Source: Prosthecobacter sp.
Lineage (GTDB): Bacteria; Verrucomicrobiota; Verrucomicrobiia; Verrucomicrobiales; Verrucomicrobiaceae
Assembly: GCF_014879935.1 (NCBI RefSeq)
Contig: NZ_JACSRD010000097.1
Coordinates: 1 to 34,859 of the forward strand
Reading direction: 5' to 3'
Length of the DNA stretch: 34,859 nucleotides
Below the pieces are notes generated by a model, which was not told where the DNA came from, searched no databases, and saw nothing but the letters and a program-made list of their open reading frames with translations. Of the stretch, positions 1-7,851 are shown piece by piece (within the stretch, counting starts at the first letter, position 1; each line of letters opens with the position of its first letter). A program made the translations under genes and the position numbers.

Positions 1-63
1 GGGTGCTGCGGCCGGAGCGGGAGCTGCGGCAGCGGGTGCGGCGGGGGTCGTTTCGTCAGCCAT
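1..63 (-). CDS. rpsK: 30S ribosomal protein uS11 (S11), N-terminal fragment
   Basis: Only the first 21 codons lie in the window. They begin at an ATG on the minus strand and read MADETTPAAP followed by an Ala/Pro-rich run. No S11 core sequence is visible, so the call rests on position: it starts 30 bases after rpsM, where rpsK follows in the conserved alpha-type ribosomal protein operon. Ala/Pro-rich N-terminal extensions on ribosomal proteins occur in some lineages, and this would be one. The gene runs off the left edge. Confidence 0.7.
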   Translation of the reverse strand, partial: MADETTPAAPAAAAPAPAAAP

Positions 64-93
64 ATTTGGGGGAACGGATCGTTGCGAGGGTGA

Positions 94-471
94 TTACTTG
101 GAGGCCTTCTGAGCGCCGACGGTCTTGCGCGGACCTTTGCGCGTGCGGGCGTTCGTGTGGGTGCGCTGGCCACGAACTGGAAGGCCGCGACGATGACGGT
201 GAGCGCGATAGCAGTTGATGCCCAGGATGCGCTTCATGTGAATCTGGATTTCACGACGAAGGTCACCTTCGATCGGAATCTTGAGCGCCTGGATGGCCTG
301 CGTGATGATGGAGATCTGCTCGTCGCTCAATTCGCCCGCACGGATGTTCGGGTCAATGTTGGTGGCAGCGAGAACTTTGCGGCTGAGGGGAAGACCAATG
401 CCGTAGATGTAGGGCAATGAATATTCGATCTTCTTTTCGTTCGGGATTTCGACTCCAAGCAGGCGGGCCAT
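94..471 (-). CDS. rpsM: 30S ribosomal protein uS13 (S13)
   Basis: This 125-residue protein has the usual length and shape of S13. It starts MARLLGVEIPNEKKIEYSL, has the helix-two-turns-helix region (YIYGIGLPLSRKVL, about residues 22-35), and ends in the basic tail RGLPVRGQRTHTNARTRKG followed by a lysine-rich end that contacts the P-site tRNA. S13 sits in the head of the small subunit and bridges it to the large subunit. It lies between rpmJ (31 bases upstream) and rpsK (30 bases downstream), the normal order, and is very likely cotranscribed with them. The bases before the start are pyrimidine-rich (CCACCTCACCTCAC) and show no Shine-Dalgarno site. Confidence 0.97.
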   Translation of the reverse strand: MARLLGVEIPNEKKIEYSLPYIYGIGLPLSRKVLAATNIDPNIRAGELSDEQISIITQAIQALKIPIEGDLRREIQIHMKRILGINCYRAHRHRRGLPVRGQRTHTNARTRKGPRKTVGAQKASK

Positions 472-502
472 AATTCAGTGAGGTGAGGTGGTAAAAAAGG
501 AA

Positions 503-616
503 TCAACCCTGGCGTTGTTTGTGACGCGGGTTTTTGCAGACGACACGGACGACACCTTTGCGACGGATGACGCGGCAAAGTTCGCAGAGGGGTTTGACGG
601 AGGTACGGACACGCAT
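503..616 (-). CDS. rpmJ: 50S ribosomal protein bL36 (L36), zinc-binding form
   Basis: This is a 37-residue protein starting [19 protein letters not shown] and ending in the signature NPRHKQRQG. It keeps all four zinc ligands, Cys11, Cys14, Cys27 and His32, so it is the metal-binding (C+) form and not the zinc-free paralog made under zinc starvation. It is the first gene of the ribosomal cluster here. The usual upstream partners (secY, map, infA) are absent, and the next gene upstream is an unrelated esterase on the other strand, so transcription of this cluster probably starts in the 190 bases to the right. That spacer holds a hairpin and a weak promoter match. Confidence 0.95.
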   Translation of the reverse strand: MRVRTSVKPLCELCRVIRRKGVVRVVCKNPRHKQRQG

Positions 617-642
617 ACTTGGAAGAAAAAAGGTGAGTCTTT

Positions 643-674
643 GGGGGAACTCAAAACCCCGCCTTGGAGCGGGG
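643..674 (-). promoter_or_regulatory. Hairpin with T-run upstream of rpmJ (leader attenuator or relic terminator)
   Basis: On the minus strand CCCCGC, a six-base loop and GCGGGG form a perfect 6-bp stem (669-674 with 657-662), followed at once by TTTTGAG. It looks like an intrinsic terminator but sits about 40 bases before the rpmJ start, with no minus-strand gene upstream to terminate. It could be an attenuator in the ribosomal leader or a relic of an earlier neighbour. Confidence 0.4.
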
Positions 675-681
675 GGCGGGA

Positions 682-709
682 TGTCTAACACAGTCGAAAT
701 CTCGCGCAA
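682..709 (-). promoter_or_regulatory. Weak sigma-70 promoter match for rpmJ-rpsM-rpsK
   Basis: On the minus strand TTGCGC (704-709) and TAGACA (682-687) are 16 bases apart. Transcription from here would begin just before the hairpin at 657-674. Both boxes are imperfect, and the only real support is that the cluster needs a promoter in this spacer. Confidence 0.22.
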
Positions 710-806
710 GCTGGATTTTGCAGTTTTACACAGGGTTTTTGGTCCTTCTGAACAACTTGGGACAGCAGTTGCCGCCGCCTGCGGGCAAGGCATGATGCGC
801 AGCCAC

Positions 807-1457
807 ATGAAAAACGTCCTTTGTTTTGGTGACTCGAACACCTGGGGCTTCATCCCCGAAAGCATCACAGGCCCCTTCCCTGAACGCCACCCTTTTGCCG
901 TGCGCTGGACCGGCGTTCTTTCCAGGGAGCTCGGATCGGGCTTCCGCGTGATCGAAGAGGGCCAGAACGGCCGCACCACGGTGCATGATGATCCGTTTGC
1001 AGCCGTGCGTAATGGCAAAGCGGTGCTGCCCGCCATTCTCGAAAGCCACAAGCCCCTCGATCTGGTGATCCTCATGCTCGGCACGAACGATCTGAAAGCC
1101 GTCTTCAGCGTCACCCCCGGCGAGATCGCCACCGGTGTCAAAGTCCTGGCCCAAATGATCCTCGGCAGTGATGCGGGCATCAATAACCGGCCGCCCAGGC
1201 TGCTGATCATGTGCCCGCCCATCATCGGTGATCAGCCACACCTGCCGGATGTCGCCGCGAAGTTCCCCAATGCCCAGCACGACAGCCGCCAGTTGCCCAG
1301 ACACTATGAAGCGCTCGCCACGATGCTTGGCTGTGCCTACTTAAATACGCAGTCGCTGGTGGAACCCGGCAGCGACGGGATTCATCTCGACGCCGCCGCT
1401 CATGCGAAACTGGGCCTTGCCGTGGCCGCAGCCGTGAAATCCATTCTTCCCGCTTGA
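807..1457 (+). CDS. SGNH/GDSL hydrolase, arylesterase/acyltransferase type
   Basis: This 216-residue protein strongly resembles the SGNH arylesterase/acyltransferase group typified by the Mycobacterium smegmatis enzyme (MsAcT). The nucleophile is Ser10 in CFGDSNTWG, Asn94 of the GTND block is an oxyanion-hole residue, and Asp190 and His193 lie in the DGIHLD block. The phrases RWTGVL and DDPF also match the family. No signal peptide is seen, so it should be cytoplasmic and hydrolyse or transfer small acyl esters. The start chosen puts the first beta-strand at residue 3. In-frame ATGs at 792 and 795 would add four or five residues. The stop lies 2 bases before the pyrD ATG, suggesting coupled translation with pyrD, although no metabolic link is evident. 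Confidence 0.93.
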   Translation: MKNVLCFGDSNTWGFIPESITGPFPERHPFAVRWTGVLSRELGSGFRVIEEGQNGRTTVHDDPFAAVRNGKAVLPAILESHKPLDLVILMLGTNDLKAVFSVTPGEIATGVKVLAQMILGSDAGINNRPPRLLIMCPPIIGDQPHLPDVAAKFPNAQHDSRQLPRHYEALATMLGCAYLNTQSLVEPGSDGIHLDAAAHAKLGLAVAAAVKSILPA

Positions 1458-1459
1458 GC

Positions 1460-2491
1460 ATGACTTTGATCGAAACCTTCTACCCCGTGATGAAGCCGTG
1501 GCTTTTCCGCCTCGATGCGGAAAAGGCCCACACATTAACGGTGAAACTCATGATCGCGGCCCACCGCCTCGGGCTGCTGCAGTCCGTCGTCGGCACTCCG
1601 CAGCAGCCACGCACGGTCATGGGCCTGACGTTTCCCAATGTGCTCGGCCTCGGCGCAGGCATGGACAAGTCCGCCAGCGCTGTGGATGCCTGGGGCGCGT
1701 TGGGTTTTGGCTTTGTCGAAGTCGGCACGCTCACGCCACGACCTCAGCCCGGCAATCCGAAGCCACGACTGTTTCGCCTGCCCGAACACGAGGCCTTGAT
1801 CAACCGCATGGGGTTCAACAACCCAGGCATCCAATCAGCCGTGGACAAGCTGCAACGTCGCAAGACCAAGGCCGTCGTCGGGGTGAACATCGGCAAGAAT
1901 TTCGACACACCGAATGACAAGGCTGTGGACGACTACCTCATCTGCCTCAAAGCGGCGTATTCGGTGGCCGATTACATCGCGGTGAACATCTCCTCGCCCA
2001 ACACCAAGGGCCTCCGCGATCTTCAGGCGGAAGATGCCGTGCGCCAGTTGATCTCCACTTTGAAGGACGAGCAGGCATCGCTCCAGGCCCAACACGGCAA
2101 AACGGTCCCGCTGCTCGTCAAGATCGCCCCGGATCTCAGCGACATGCAGATCGAGGCTCTCGCCCGCGTTTTCAACGAGCAACGCATCGACGGCGTCATC
2201 GCCACCAACACCACCATCGACCGTGAAGCGGTCGCCGGACACGCCCGTGCCCAGGAAACCGGTGGTTTAAGTGGTGCCCCTGTGCGCGAGCGCTCCAACA
2301 TCGTCCTCAAAGCCTTCCACACACTCCTGCAGCCGGACATTCCCATCATCGGCATCGGCGGCATCGTCAAAGGCGGTGACGCGGTGGAAAAACTCAACCT
2401 CGGAGCCGCTCTGGTGCAGGTGTACAGCGGGCTCGTCTATCGCGGCCCCGCCTTGGTGCGCGAGGTGCTGGACCAGACGGCCTCATCATAG
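1460..2491 (+). CDS. pyrD: Dihydroorotate dehydrogenase (quinone), class 2
   Basis: PyrD oxidises dihydroorotate to orotate in pyrimidine synthesis, using FMN and passing electrons to membrane quinone. The 343-residue length and the N-terminal helical region (LDAEKAHTLTVKL) fit class 2, the membrane-associated form. Visible motifs are AGMDKSA, EVGTLTPRPQPGNPKPRLF, NRMGFNN, the catalytic-loop region VNISSPNTKGLR (class 2 enzymes use serine as base), ATNTT, and the phosphate-binding GIGGI and QVYSGLVYRGP near the C-terminus. ATG at 1460 is chosen. An in-frame TTG at 1454 overlaps the upstream stop and is a possible alternative. It follows the SGNH hydrolase gene directly and likely shares its transcript. 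No other pyr gene is present. Confidence 0.97.
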   Translation: MTLIETFYPVMKPWLFRLDAEKAHTLTVKLMIAAHRLGLLQSVVGTPQQPRTVMGLTFPNVLGLGAGMDKSASAVDAWGALGFGFVEVGTLTPRPQPGNPKPRLFRLPEHEALINRMGFNNPGIQSAVDKLQRRKTKAVVGVNIGKNFDTPNDKAVDDYLICLKAAYSVADYIAVNISSPNTKGLRDLQAEDAVRQLISTLKDEQASLQAQHGKTVPLLVKIAPDLSDMQIEALARVFNEQRIDGVIATNTTIDREAVAGHARAQETGGLSGAPVRERSNIVLKAFHTLLQPDIPIIGIGGIVKGGDAVEKLNLGAALVQVYSGLVYRGPALVREVLDQTASS

Positions 2492-2518
2492 CCTCGTGGC
2501 CGGTGAGGATCTGACCTC

Positions 2519-3013
2519 TCACCTCCGCAGCGCCCCGCGCAGCATGCCCAGACCACCGGCAATGAACAGCATCGGGAACCAGATCGAATAAAGCGCCGCA
2601 CGTGTCGCATGCTCCAGCACCGCGTCGGCAGGAGAGCGCGGGTTCACAAAGCAGGTCTGCGCGGAGCCAGGCGGGTAGTTCTGCTGTTTTTCGCGCGCGT
2701 TGTCCAGATGCTGCGTCGGCGCGGCCTCCACCTGGCGGATGCGCGTGCTGCGGTGCACCTCGCCATTGATTTCATACTCATATCGAAGCTCGACACGATG
2801 CGCGGGCTCGGAATTGGGCGTCGGACGTTCGCTGACGACACGTGATGACACGATGCGGCATGGCACGGGTGTCCATCCGCGTGTGATCTGCGCTTTCTCA
2901 TACGACAACCACATGCGCCACGCGAAAAACGAGCCTGCAACGATGAGGAACACGCCCATCCCGCCGAGCCACCAGCGACCGGAGGATGAAGAGGTGATTG
3001 GATTCTGCGACAT
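2519..3013 (-). CDS. DUF3592 family membrane protein
   Basis: This 164-residue protein has two predicted membrane segments, at about residues 14-32 (WWLGGMGVFLIVAGSFFAW) and 140-158 (ALYSIWFPMLFIAGGLGML). Between them is a soluble stretch that starts GWTPVPCRIVSSRV and continues RVELRYEYEINGEVHRSTR, then YPPGSAQTCFVNPRSPADAVLE. That pattern is typical of DUF3592, a family of unknown function. The start MSQNPITSS gives a short cytoplasmic N-terminus. An upstream in-frame ATG at 3073 would overlap the recJ promoter region and is less likely. It is divergent from recJ and convergent with pyrD, so it is probably a single-gene unit. Confidence 0.85.
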   Translation of the reverse strand: MSQNPITSSSSGRWWLGGMGVFLIVAGSFFAWRMWLSYEKAQITRGWTPVPCRIVSSRVVSERPTPNSEPAHRVELRYEYEINGEVHRSTRIRQVEAAPTQHLDNAREKQQNYPPGSAQTCFVNPRSPADAVLEHATRAALYSIWFPMLFIAGGLGMLRGALRR

Positions 3014-3032
3014 GGGGGTTTGGAGGCGCGGT

Positions 3033-3061
3033 TTGACTCCGCAGCAGGCGTGTTCCATACA
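3033..3061 (+). promoter_or_regulatory. Candidate sigma-70 promoter for recJ
   Basis: TTGACT (3033-3038) and CATACA (3056-3061) are 17 bases apart, in the 75-base divergent spacer between the DUF3592 gene and recJ. Transcription would begin near 3068, about 20 bases before the recJ ATG. Confidence 0.4.
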
Positions 3062-3088
3062 GAAATGCGCCATTCACGCAAACCACAC

Positions 3089-4804
3089 ATGTCCGAACCT
3101 GTCCCCTTCTCGATCCGTCCGCCTCGCTGGCTGCTGAAGCCTGCGGTGGAGGGCGCTGCCGAGCTGGCGGCGGACACCGGCGTCTCGCCGCTGATGGCCC
3201 TCCTGCTGGCCCAGCGTGGCATCACCACCGTGGAGCAGGCGCGCGATTTCCTCGTGCCAAAGCTGGCCTCTCTTGGCGATCCCACCGTGCTGCCGGAGAT
3301 GCCCACCGCGGTGGAACGCATCCTCAAAGCAGTGGATAACAGGGAAAGCGTGGTGCTTTACGGCGACTATGATGTGGATGGCGTCACATCGATGGCGCTG
3401 ATGCACCTGATCCTGAAGGCCTACGGGTTGGACACGCATCTGTTCCTGCCCACACGCATGGAGGAAGGCTACGGCCTCAGCCATGATGGCATCGCACGCT
3501 GCTACGAGCAGTTTGGAAAGCCGGACCTGCTCATCGCGCTCGACTGCGGCACGACCTCGATCACCGAAGTGGCGAGACTACGCGAGGACGGCGTCGATTG
3601 CGTCATCATCGACCATCACGAATTGTCCCCTCAGGGCCGCCCGAACTGCCTTGCGCTGGTCAATCCCAAGCTCAGCGACTCGCATCACTACTTCTGCACC
3701 GCCGGGCTCGTCTTCAAGGTCTCTCACGCGCTCCTGAAGACGCGAATGATCGAAGACTATGACCTGAAGGAGACGCTGGACCTCGTGGCACTCGGCACCG
3801 TGGCCGATCTGGTGCCGCTGATCGATGAAAACCGCCTGCTGGTGCGCCGCGGACTCGAAGCGCTGGCCCAGACGCAACGTCACGGCCTGCGGGCGCTCAA
3901 ACAAATCGCCGGCGTCGAGGGGCTCGTACAGACACATCACGTCGGCTTCCGACTCGGCCCGCGCTTGAATGCCGCCGGCCGCCTGGACACCGCGTCCACC
4001 GCCTTGCAACTCCTGCTCTCGAACGATCCTGAGGAAGGCGCGATGCTGGCCGCGCTCCTGGAGGCACACAACAAGGACCGCCAGAGCGTGGAGCAGCAAG
4101 TCCACGCCGAGGCCGAGGCCATGCTTTCCACACTTGGCGACATCGAAAAAACCTCCGCCATCGTGCTCGGCTCGCGCAAGTGGCATCCCGGCGTCATCGG
4201 CATCGTCGCCTCACGCATCTCGCGTCTCTGTCACCGGCCCACGATTCTCGTCTCATTCGATGACAACGGCATCGGCAAGGGCAGCGGGCGCAGCATTCCC
4301 GGCTTCTCCCTTGTCGAAGCCATCGACATCTGCCGTGCGCATCTGCTCGGCGGCGGCGGTCATGCCATGGCGGCGGGCATCTCGGTCGCCGAAGCCAGCC
4401 TTGATGCGTTTCGCGAGGCTTTTGCCACCGCAGCCCGCGAAGCCTTGAGCAAGGAGGCCATGACGCCCGTGCTCGAACTCGATGCCGAGGTGAAGCTGCG
4501 TGACCTGTCGCTGAACTTCTTCGAAAGCTACAAGCTGCTCGAACCCTTCGGCCAGAAGAACCCGGAGCCGCTGTTCCTCTGCCGCAGAGTGACCCCGCGT
4601 CTGCCAGGACGCGTCATGAAGGAAAAGCATCTCCGCCTCATCCTGACCCAGGATGGTTCCTCGATGGAAGCCCGCTGGTTCAACGCCCCCATCGGCCACC
4701 TCCCGCCAGCCCCTTGGGATGTCGCCATGCGCGTGCAACGCGGCTGGTTCCGCGGCCAGGAGCAGTGGCAGCTCACCCTGGAAGCCGTCCGCACGGCTGA
4801 GTGA
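3089..4804 (+). CDS. recJ: Single-stranded-DNA-specific exonuclease RecJ
   Basis: RecJ degrades single-stranded DNA 5' to 3' in recombination and mismatch or base-excision repair. This 571-residue protein has the family's typical length. The DHH domain metal-binding motifs are clear: VLYGDYDVDGVTS (residues 89-101; Asp93, Asp95 and Asp97), ALDCGTTS (Asp152), the signature IIDHHE (Asp175, His176, His177) and LGTVADLVPL. The DHHA1 domain follows with GSGRSIPGFS and LLGGGGHAMAAGIS. The C-terminal part with GQKNPEPLF and RVMKEKHLRL is the OB-fold region. The start MSEPVPF is chosen because the long upstream in-frame extension overlaps the DUF3592 start and has no family support. It seems to be transcribed alone. 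Confidence 0.97.
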   Translation: MSEPVPFSIRPPRWLLKPAVEGAAELAADTGVSPLMALLLAQRGITTVEQARDFLVPKLASLGDPTVLPEMPTAVERILKAVDNRESVVLYGDYDVDGVTSMALMHLILKAYGLDTHLFLPTRMEEGYGLSHDGIARCYEQFGKPDLLIALDCGTTSITEVARLREDGVDCVIIDHHELSPQGRPNCLALVNPKLSDSHHYFCTAGLVFKVSHALLKTRMIEDYDLKETLDLVALGTVADLVPLIDENRLLVRRGLEALAQTQRHGLRALKQIAGVEGLVQTHHVGFRLGPRLNAAGRLDTASTALQLLLSNDPEEGAMLAALLEAHNKDRQSVEQQVHAEAEAMLSTLGDIEKTSAIVLGSRKWHPGVIGIVASRISRLCHRPTILVSFDDNGIGKGSGRSIPGFSLVEAIDICRAHLLGGGGHAMAAGISVAEASLDAFREAFATAAREALSKEAMTPVLELDAEVKLRDLSLNFFESYKLLEPFGQKNPEPLFLCRRVTPRLPGRVMKEKHLRLILTQDGSSMEARWFNAPIGHLPPAPWDVAMRVQRGWFRGQEQWQLTLEAVRTAE

Positions 4805-4874
4805 CGAAGCCCGCCCCCACGTTTCGAGCAGGCTCACGATAATCGTCCGCTGAACTGCCCGCACCAGTTGCCGA

Positions 4875-5372
4875 TCACTTCTTCAGCGTCAGCTTCGGAT
4901 CAGTCAGCAGCTTGTAGGTGTGAAGGTCGCCGGTGCCACGAACCAGCACCCACACGGGAATGCCTTCCTTGTTTGCCGCAGCGACCAGGTCATCCACCAG
5001 CTTGTTTTCCGCCGCCCGCCAGACCTTGTCGTCCAGCAGCTCCTGCTGCCGCTGCGGCAGCCGGTCCTTCTTCTTGTCGTTCAGTTCGATCGAGTGGGTG
5101 GCGCTGTAGATGAAAATGCCATCCTTCTGATCCTTCACGGGCGTGGTCTTGAAATGAGTGATCAGATTCACCGCAGTCTCAGCGGTCGGATTGCCCGCCG
5201 CTTGATCGGTCACCATCCATTGCGCCGCGTCCATCTGCGGTGAGGTCGCCATCGGAACGACGGTGTAGTATTCGTTGAGCCGCGCACGCTTGGTCGGCGC
5301 ATCGGCCGCCTGCAAGTGGAGGCCCAAAAACAGGACGAGAAGCCAGGGGAGACGGTTCATGAAAAACGGCAT
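4875..5372 (-). CDS. Small exported protein of unknown function
   Basis: I do not recognise this protein. It has 165 residues from the start at 5372, or 161 from an in-frame ATG at 5360 (MNRLPWLLV). The N-terminus is a good signal peptide: RLPWLLVLFLGLHLQ with a likely cut after AADA. The mature part is mixed alpha/beta. It contains NEYYTVVPMATSPQMDAAQW, a charged segment DKKKDRLPQRQQELLDDK, and a C-terminal half (KLVDDLVAAANKEGIPVWVL) that reads like a small alpha/beta fold, and it ends with lysines. It has no cysteines, so it is not a lipoprotein. It starts only about 27 bases past the terminator that closes the DUF1501 gene, so any promoter of its own must overlap that terminator. It is convergent with recJ. 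Confidence 0.7.
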   Translation of the reverse strand: MPFFMNRLPWLLVLFLGLHLQAADAPTKRARLNEYYTVVPMATSPQMDAAQWMVTDQAAGNPTAETAVNLITHFKTTPVKDQKDGIFIYSATHSIELNDKKKDRLPQRQQELLDDKVWRAAENKLVDDLVAAANKEGIPVWVLVRGTGDLHTYKLLTDPKLTLKK

Positions 5373-5398
5373 ATCAGACCGGCCCTGGCCGGGAAAGG

Positions 5399-5423
5399 AA
5401 AAAGATGCCCGACGACGGGCATC
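5399..5423 (-). terminator. Intrinsic terminator after the DUF1501 gene
   Basis: On the minus strand GATGCCCG, a 4-base loop and CGGGCATC form a perfect 8-bp stem (5404-5411 with 5416-5423), followed by five T residues (5399-5403). It lies 39 bases after the DUF1501 stop, where a terminator for the 9380-5462 gene run is expected. Confidence 0.8.
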
Positions 5424-5461
5424 CATCTCGCTGGCGGCTGCAACACCCAAACAAACAGCCG

Positions 5462-6925
5462 CTATGTCAGCACCGCCTTCACCGGATGATGCTCCTCCAC
5501 TCCCGTGAGGCGCTGGTCGAGCCCCTGGAACTTGAAGCTGAACTTCCGGTGATCGATGCCCATCAGTTGGAGGATCGTGGCATTCAGATCATTGATGTGC
5601 ACCGGGTCCTTCACGATGTTGTAGCTGTAATCGTCAGTTTCACCGTGCTCGATGCCGCCTTTGACGCCGCCACCGGCCATCCACATCGTGAAACAGCGCG
5701 GATGATGATCGCGGCCGTAGTTGTCCTTGGTCAGCGTGCCCTGGGAATAGACTGTGCGGCCGAATTCGCCGCCCCAGACCACCAGCGTGTCCTGCAGCAG
5801 GCCGCGTTGCTTCAAATCCATCACGAGGGCCGCGCAGGCACGCTCGCTGTCCTCCACCTGCCCGCGTAGCAGCCGGGGCAGGTTGTTGTGCTGGTCCCAT
5901 CCGCGATGCAGGATCTGCACCACCCGCGTCCCGCGCTCGATGAGGCGACGCGCCATGATCGCACTGTGGGTGAAGCTGCCGGTGCGCTGCACGTCCGGAC
6001 CATACAGGTCCAGCGTCGCCTTGCTTTCCTTGCTCAGATCGGTCAGCTCCGGCACGCTGCTCTGCATGCGGAAGGCCATTTCATACTGGGCGATGCGTGT
6101 CTGGATCTCCGGATCGCCCACCCGGTCGTGATTGATCTGGTTCAGCCGGTTCAGCGCGTCCAGCATCGTGCGGCGGTCGCTGCCATCCACGCCCGGCGGA
6201 TTCTTCACATACAACACGGGATCGCCCTGGCCGCGCAGCGCCACACCGGTGTATTTCGTCGGCAGGAAGCCGCTGCTCCACATGCGCGTGAAAAGCGCCT
6301 GCGCCTGGCTGGCGGCGGGAAAGGTGGGCGTGAAGACCACGAAGGCCGGCAGGTCGTTGCTCTCGCTGCCAAGGCCATACGCCAGCCAGGAGCCGATGCT
6401 TGGCTTGCCCGGCACCTCGCTGCCGGTCATCACAAAGGTGCAGGCAGGGTCGTGATTGATGGCGCTGGTGTGCACGCTTTTGATCACCGCGATCTCATCC
6501 ACGATCTTTGCCGTGTGCGGCAGCAGCTCGCTCACAAAACGGCCGCACTGGCCGTGCTGCGCGAATTTGAACATGCTCGGCGCCACAGGGAACCGCGCCT
6601 GCCCGCTCGTCATCGTGGTGATGCGCTGGCCGTTGCGAATGCTGTCCGGCAGATCCTGGTCAAAATGCTTCTGAAGCTGCGGCTTGTGGTCCCACAGGTC
6701 GAGCTGCGAGGGAGCCCCGTTCATGTGCAGGTAGATGATCCGCTTCGCCTTCGGGGCAAAGTGCGGCAGCCCCGTCACCGGCGTGTGGACATTCGACATC
6801 GCCGCAGCACTGGCGAATTCGGAGCCCAGCAGGCTGGCCAGCGCCACATTGCCCGCACGGAAGCCGACGTTGCCAAAAAACTGCCTGCGGGTCTGCTGCT
6901 GGTGATATTCGAGGAGGGGGTCCAT
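5462..6925 (-). CDS. DUF1501 family protein with Tat-type signal
   Basis: DUF1501 proteins belong to the alkaline phosphatase/sulfatase-like superfamily. They are abundant in Planctomycetes and Verrucomicrobia, and their substrate is unknown. This 487-residue copy has a twin-arginine leader (TRRQFFG, Arg13-Arg14, then [19 protein letters not shown]). Family phrases include [70 protein letters not shown] and [23 protein letters not shown]. The Asp and His residues in these blocks are the likely metal ligands. Usually such a gene is paired with a DUF1549/DUF1553 (Planctomycete cytochrome C) gene. None is in this window; the upstream neighbours are two paralogous exported proteins and an Lgt-like gene on the same strand. 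Confidence 0.95.
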   Translation of the reverse strand: MDPLLEYHQQQTRRQFFGNVGFRAGNVALASLLGSEFASAAAMSNVHTPVTGLPHFAPKAKRIIYLHMNGAPSQLDLWDHKPQLQKHFDQDLPDSIRNGQRITTMTSGQARFPVAPSMFKFAQHGQCGRFVSELLPHTAKIVDEIAVIKSVHTSAINHDPACTFVMTGSEVPGKPSIGSWLAYGLGSESNDLPAFVVFTPTFPAASQAQALFTRMWSSGFLPTKYTGVALRGQGDPVLYVKNPPGVDGSDRRTMLDALNRLNQINHDRVGDPEIQTRIAQYEMAFRMQSSVPELTDLSKESKATLDLYGPDVQRTGSFTHSAIMARRLIERGTRVVQILHRGWDQHNNLPRLLRGQVEDSERACAALVMDLKQRGLLQDTLVVWGGEFGRTVYSQGTLTKDNYGRDHHPRCFTMWMAGGGVKGGIEHGETDDYSYNIVKDPVHINDLNATILQLMGIDHRKFSFKFQGLDQRLTGVEEHHPVKAVLT

Positions 6926-7001
6926 GCGGCGGATGAAACGTCACGAGTCGGCGCTGGCTTGCGGGGCGCTTTCACACACCTCGCAGGCTCCCCCCCGGGT
7001 C

Positions 7002-7793
7002 TCAGCGGCCTTGCGGATGCTTTTGCAGAAACAGCGAGTCGATCCCGCGGCGTGGATGCTCCACCACGCCGCCCGCGCTCGACACCCCGCGTTTCACGAA
7101 GTTCAGCCGCATGAGCGAATCTGGATTCTTCGGCAAAAGATTCTGCGTTTCCGAATGCACCCACCACGGCCCTTCCAACACGACCTCCTGGGACGGCGCA
7201 CGGTAATGAACGTGCCGAGCACGGGCGGAGAACGTGCCCTCCGGCGTGATCACCGTCACCTTCGCCGCCGCAGCCTTCGCCAGCCGGACGCCACCAGTTT
7301 TGCCGTCCGGCACGTAGCGGATTCTCTGCGCCTCGATCATCACAAAGGGCGACTCACATAGCACCAGCCGCCGCGGCGGCTTCGTGGGCTCCATGTCCAG
7401 CGTGTTGCCCGAAACCCAGGTGAAGGGATCAGCCCAGGTCAGCGTGTAGGTCACGCCATCCACCAGGGCAGAGGCGCCTTTGCCAACCATCGTCCCAGGC
7501 TTCGTCGCACTGCGGCCGCCTTGCCGCCCCGAAACCTCCTCGTCCGTGACGATCAGGCCTGCCGGGTCCAGCTGGCGGGGCAGGATGGCGAGCTTTGGCA
7601 ATTCCTTGGCTGCCCATTCCTTCAGCCGGGGATCCGGCAGTCGGTTCAGCGGCTCATCACGGTTCGTGACCGAATCATGCACCCCATTCACCGCCGCCGC
7701 CGACCAGATGCCGACGCACGGCGTCAGCCAGGGAAAAGAAAACAGGCATGCGGCAACGACAAACAGCCTGCGGCGAAGATTTTCACGCTTCAT
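7002..7793 (-). CDS. Exported protein, OstA/LptA-like C-terminus (paralog 2 of tandem pair)
   Basis: This 263-residue protein has an N-terminal export signal (basic MKRENLRRR, then a hydrophobic stretch to about residue 35). It is a clear paralog of the next gene upstream. Shared elements are LPDPRLKEWAA (LPHPDLKQWAA in the partner), VTVITPEGTF (VTIITPDGTF), HYRAPSQEVVLEG (HYRRGSSELVLEG) and SLMRLNFVKRGVSSAGGVVE near the end. The repeated 'write a value, xVxLEG, xVxS' pattern in the last 80 residues recalls the beta-jellyroll repeats of LptA/LptC/OstA lipopolysaccharide-transport proteins, but I cannot prove that membership. In-frame ATGs at 7802 and 7817 are alternative starts. It lies 58 bases after its paralog and 76 before the DUF1501 gene, probably in one operon. 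Confidence 0.75.
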   Translation of the reverse strand: MKRENLRRRLFVVAACLFSFPWLTPCVGIWSAAAVNGVHDSVTNRDEPLNRLPDPRLKEWAAKELPKLAILPRQLDPAGLIVTDEEVSGRQGGRSATKPGTMVGKGASALVDGVTYTLTWADPFTWVSGNTLDMEPTKPPRRLVLCESPFVMIEAQRIRYVPDGKTGGVRLAKAAAAKVTVITPEGTFSARARHVHYRAPSQEVVLEGPWWVHSETQNLLPKNPDSLMRLNFVKRGVSSAGGVVEHPRRGIDSLFLQKHPQGR

Positions 7794-7851
7794 GGCCGTC
7801 ATGCTGACGCACGACACACCCGCCAGGCAAGCCAGGAGTTGAGACCGGCCG

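Noticed and set aside
2502..2523. Hairpin GGTGAG/CTCACC between pyrD and the DUF3592 gene
   Set aside because: The stem is only 6 bp with a 10-base loop and has no T-run on either strand, so a terminator call is not supported.
5888..7114. 408-residue plus-strand frame opposite the DUF1501 gene
   Set aside because: His/Arg/Ala-rich low-complexity reading with no motif, fully explained as a shadow of the DUF1501 gene.
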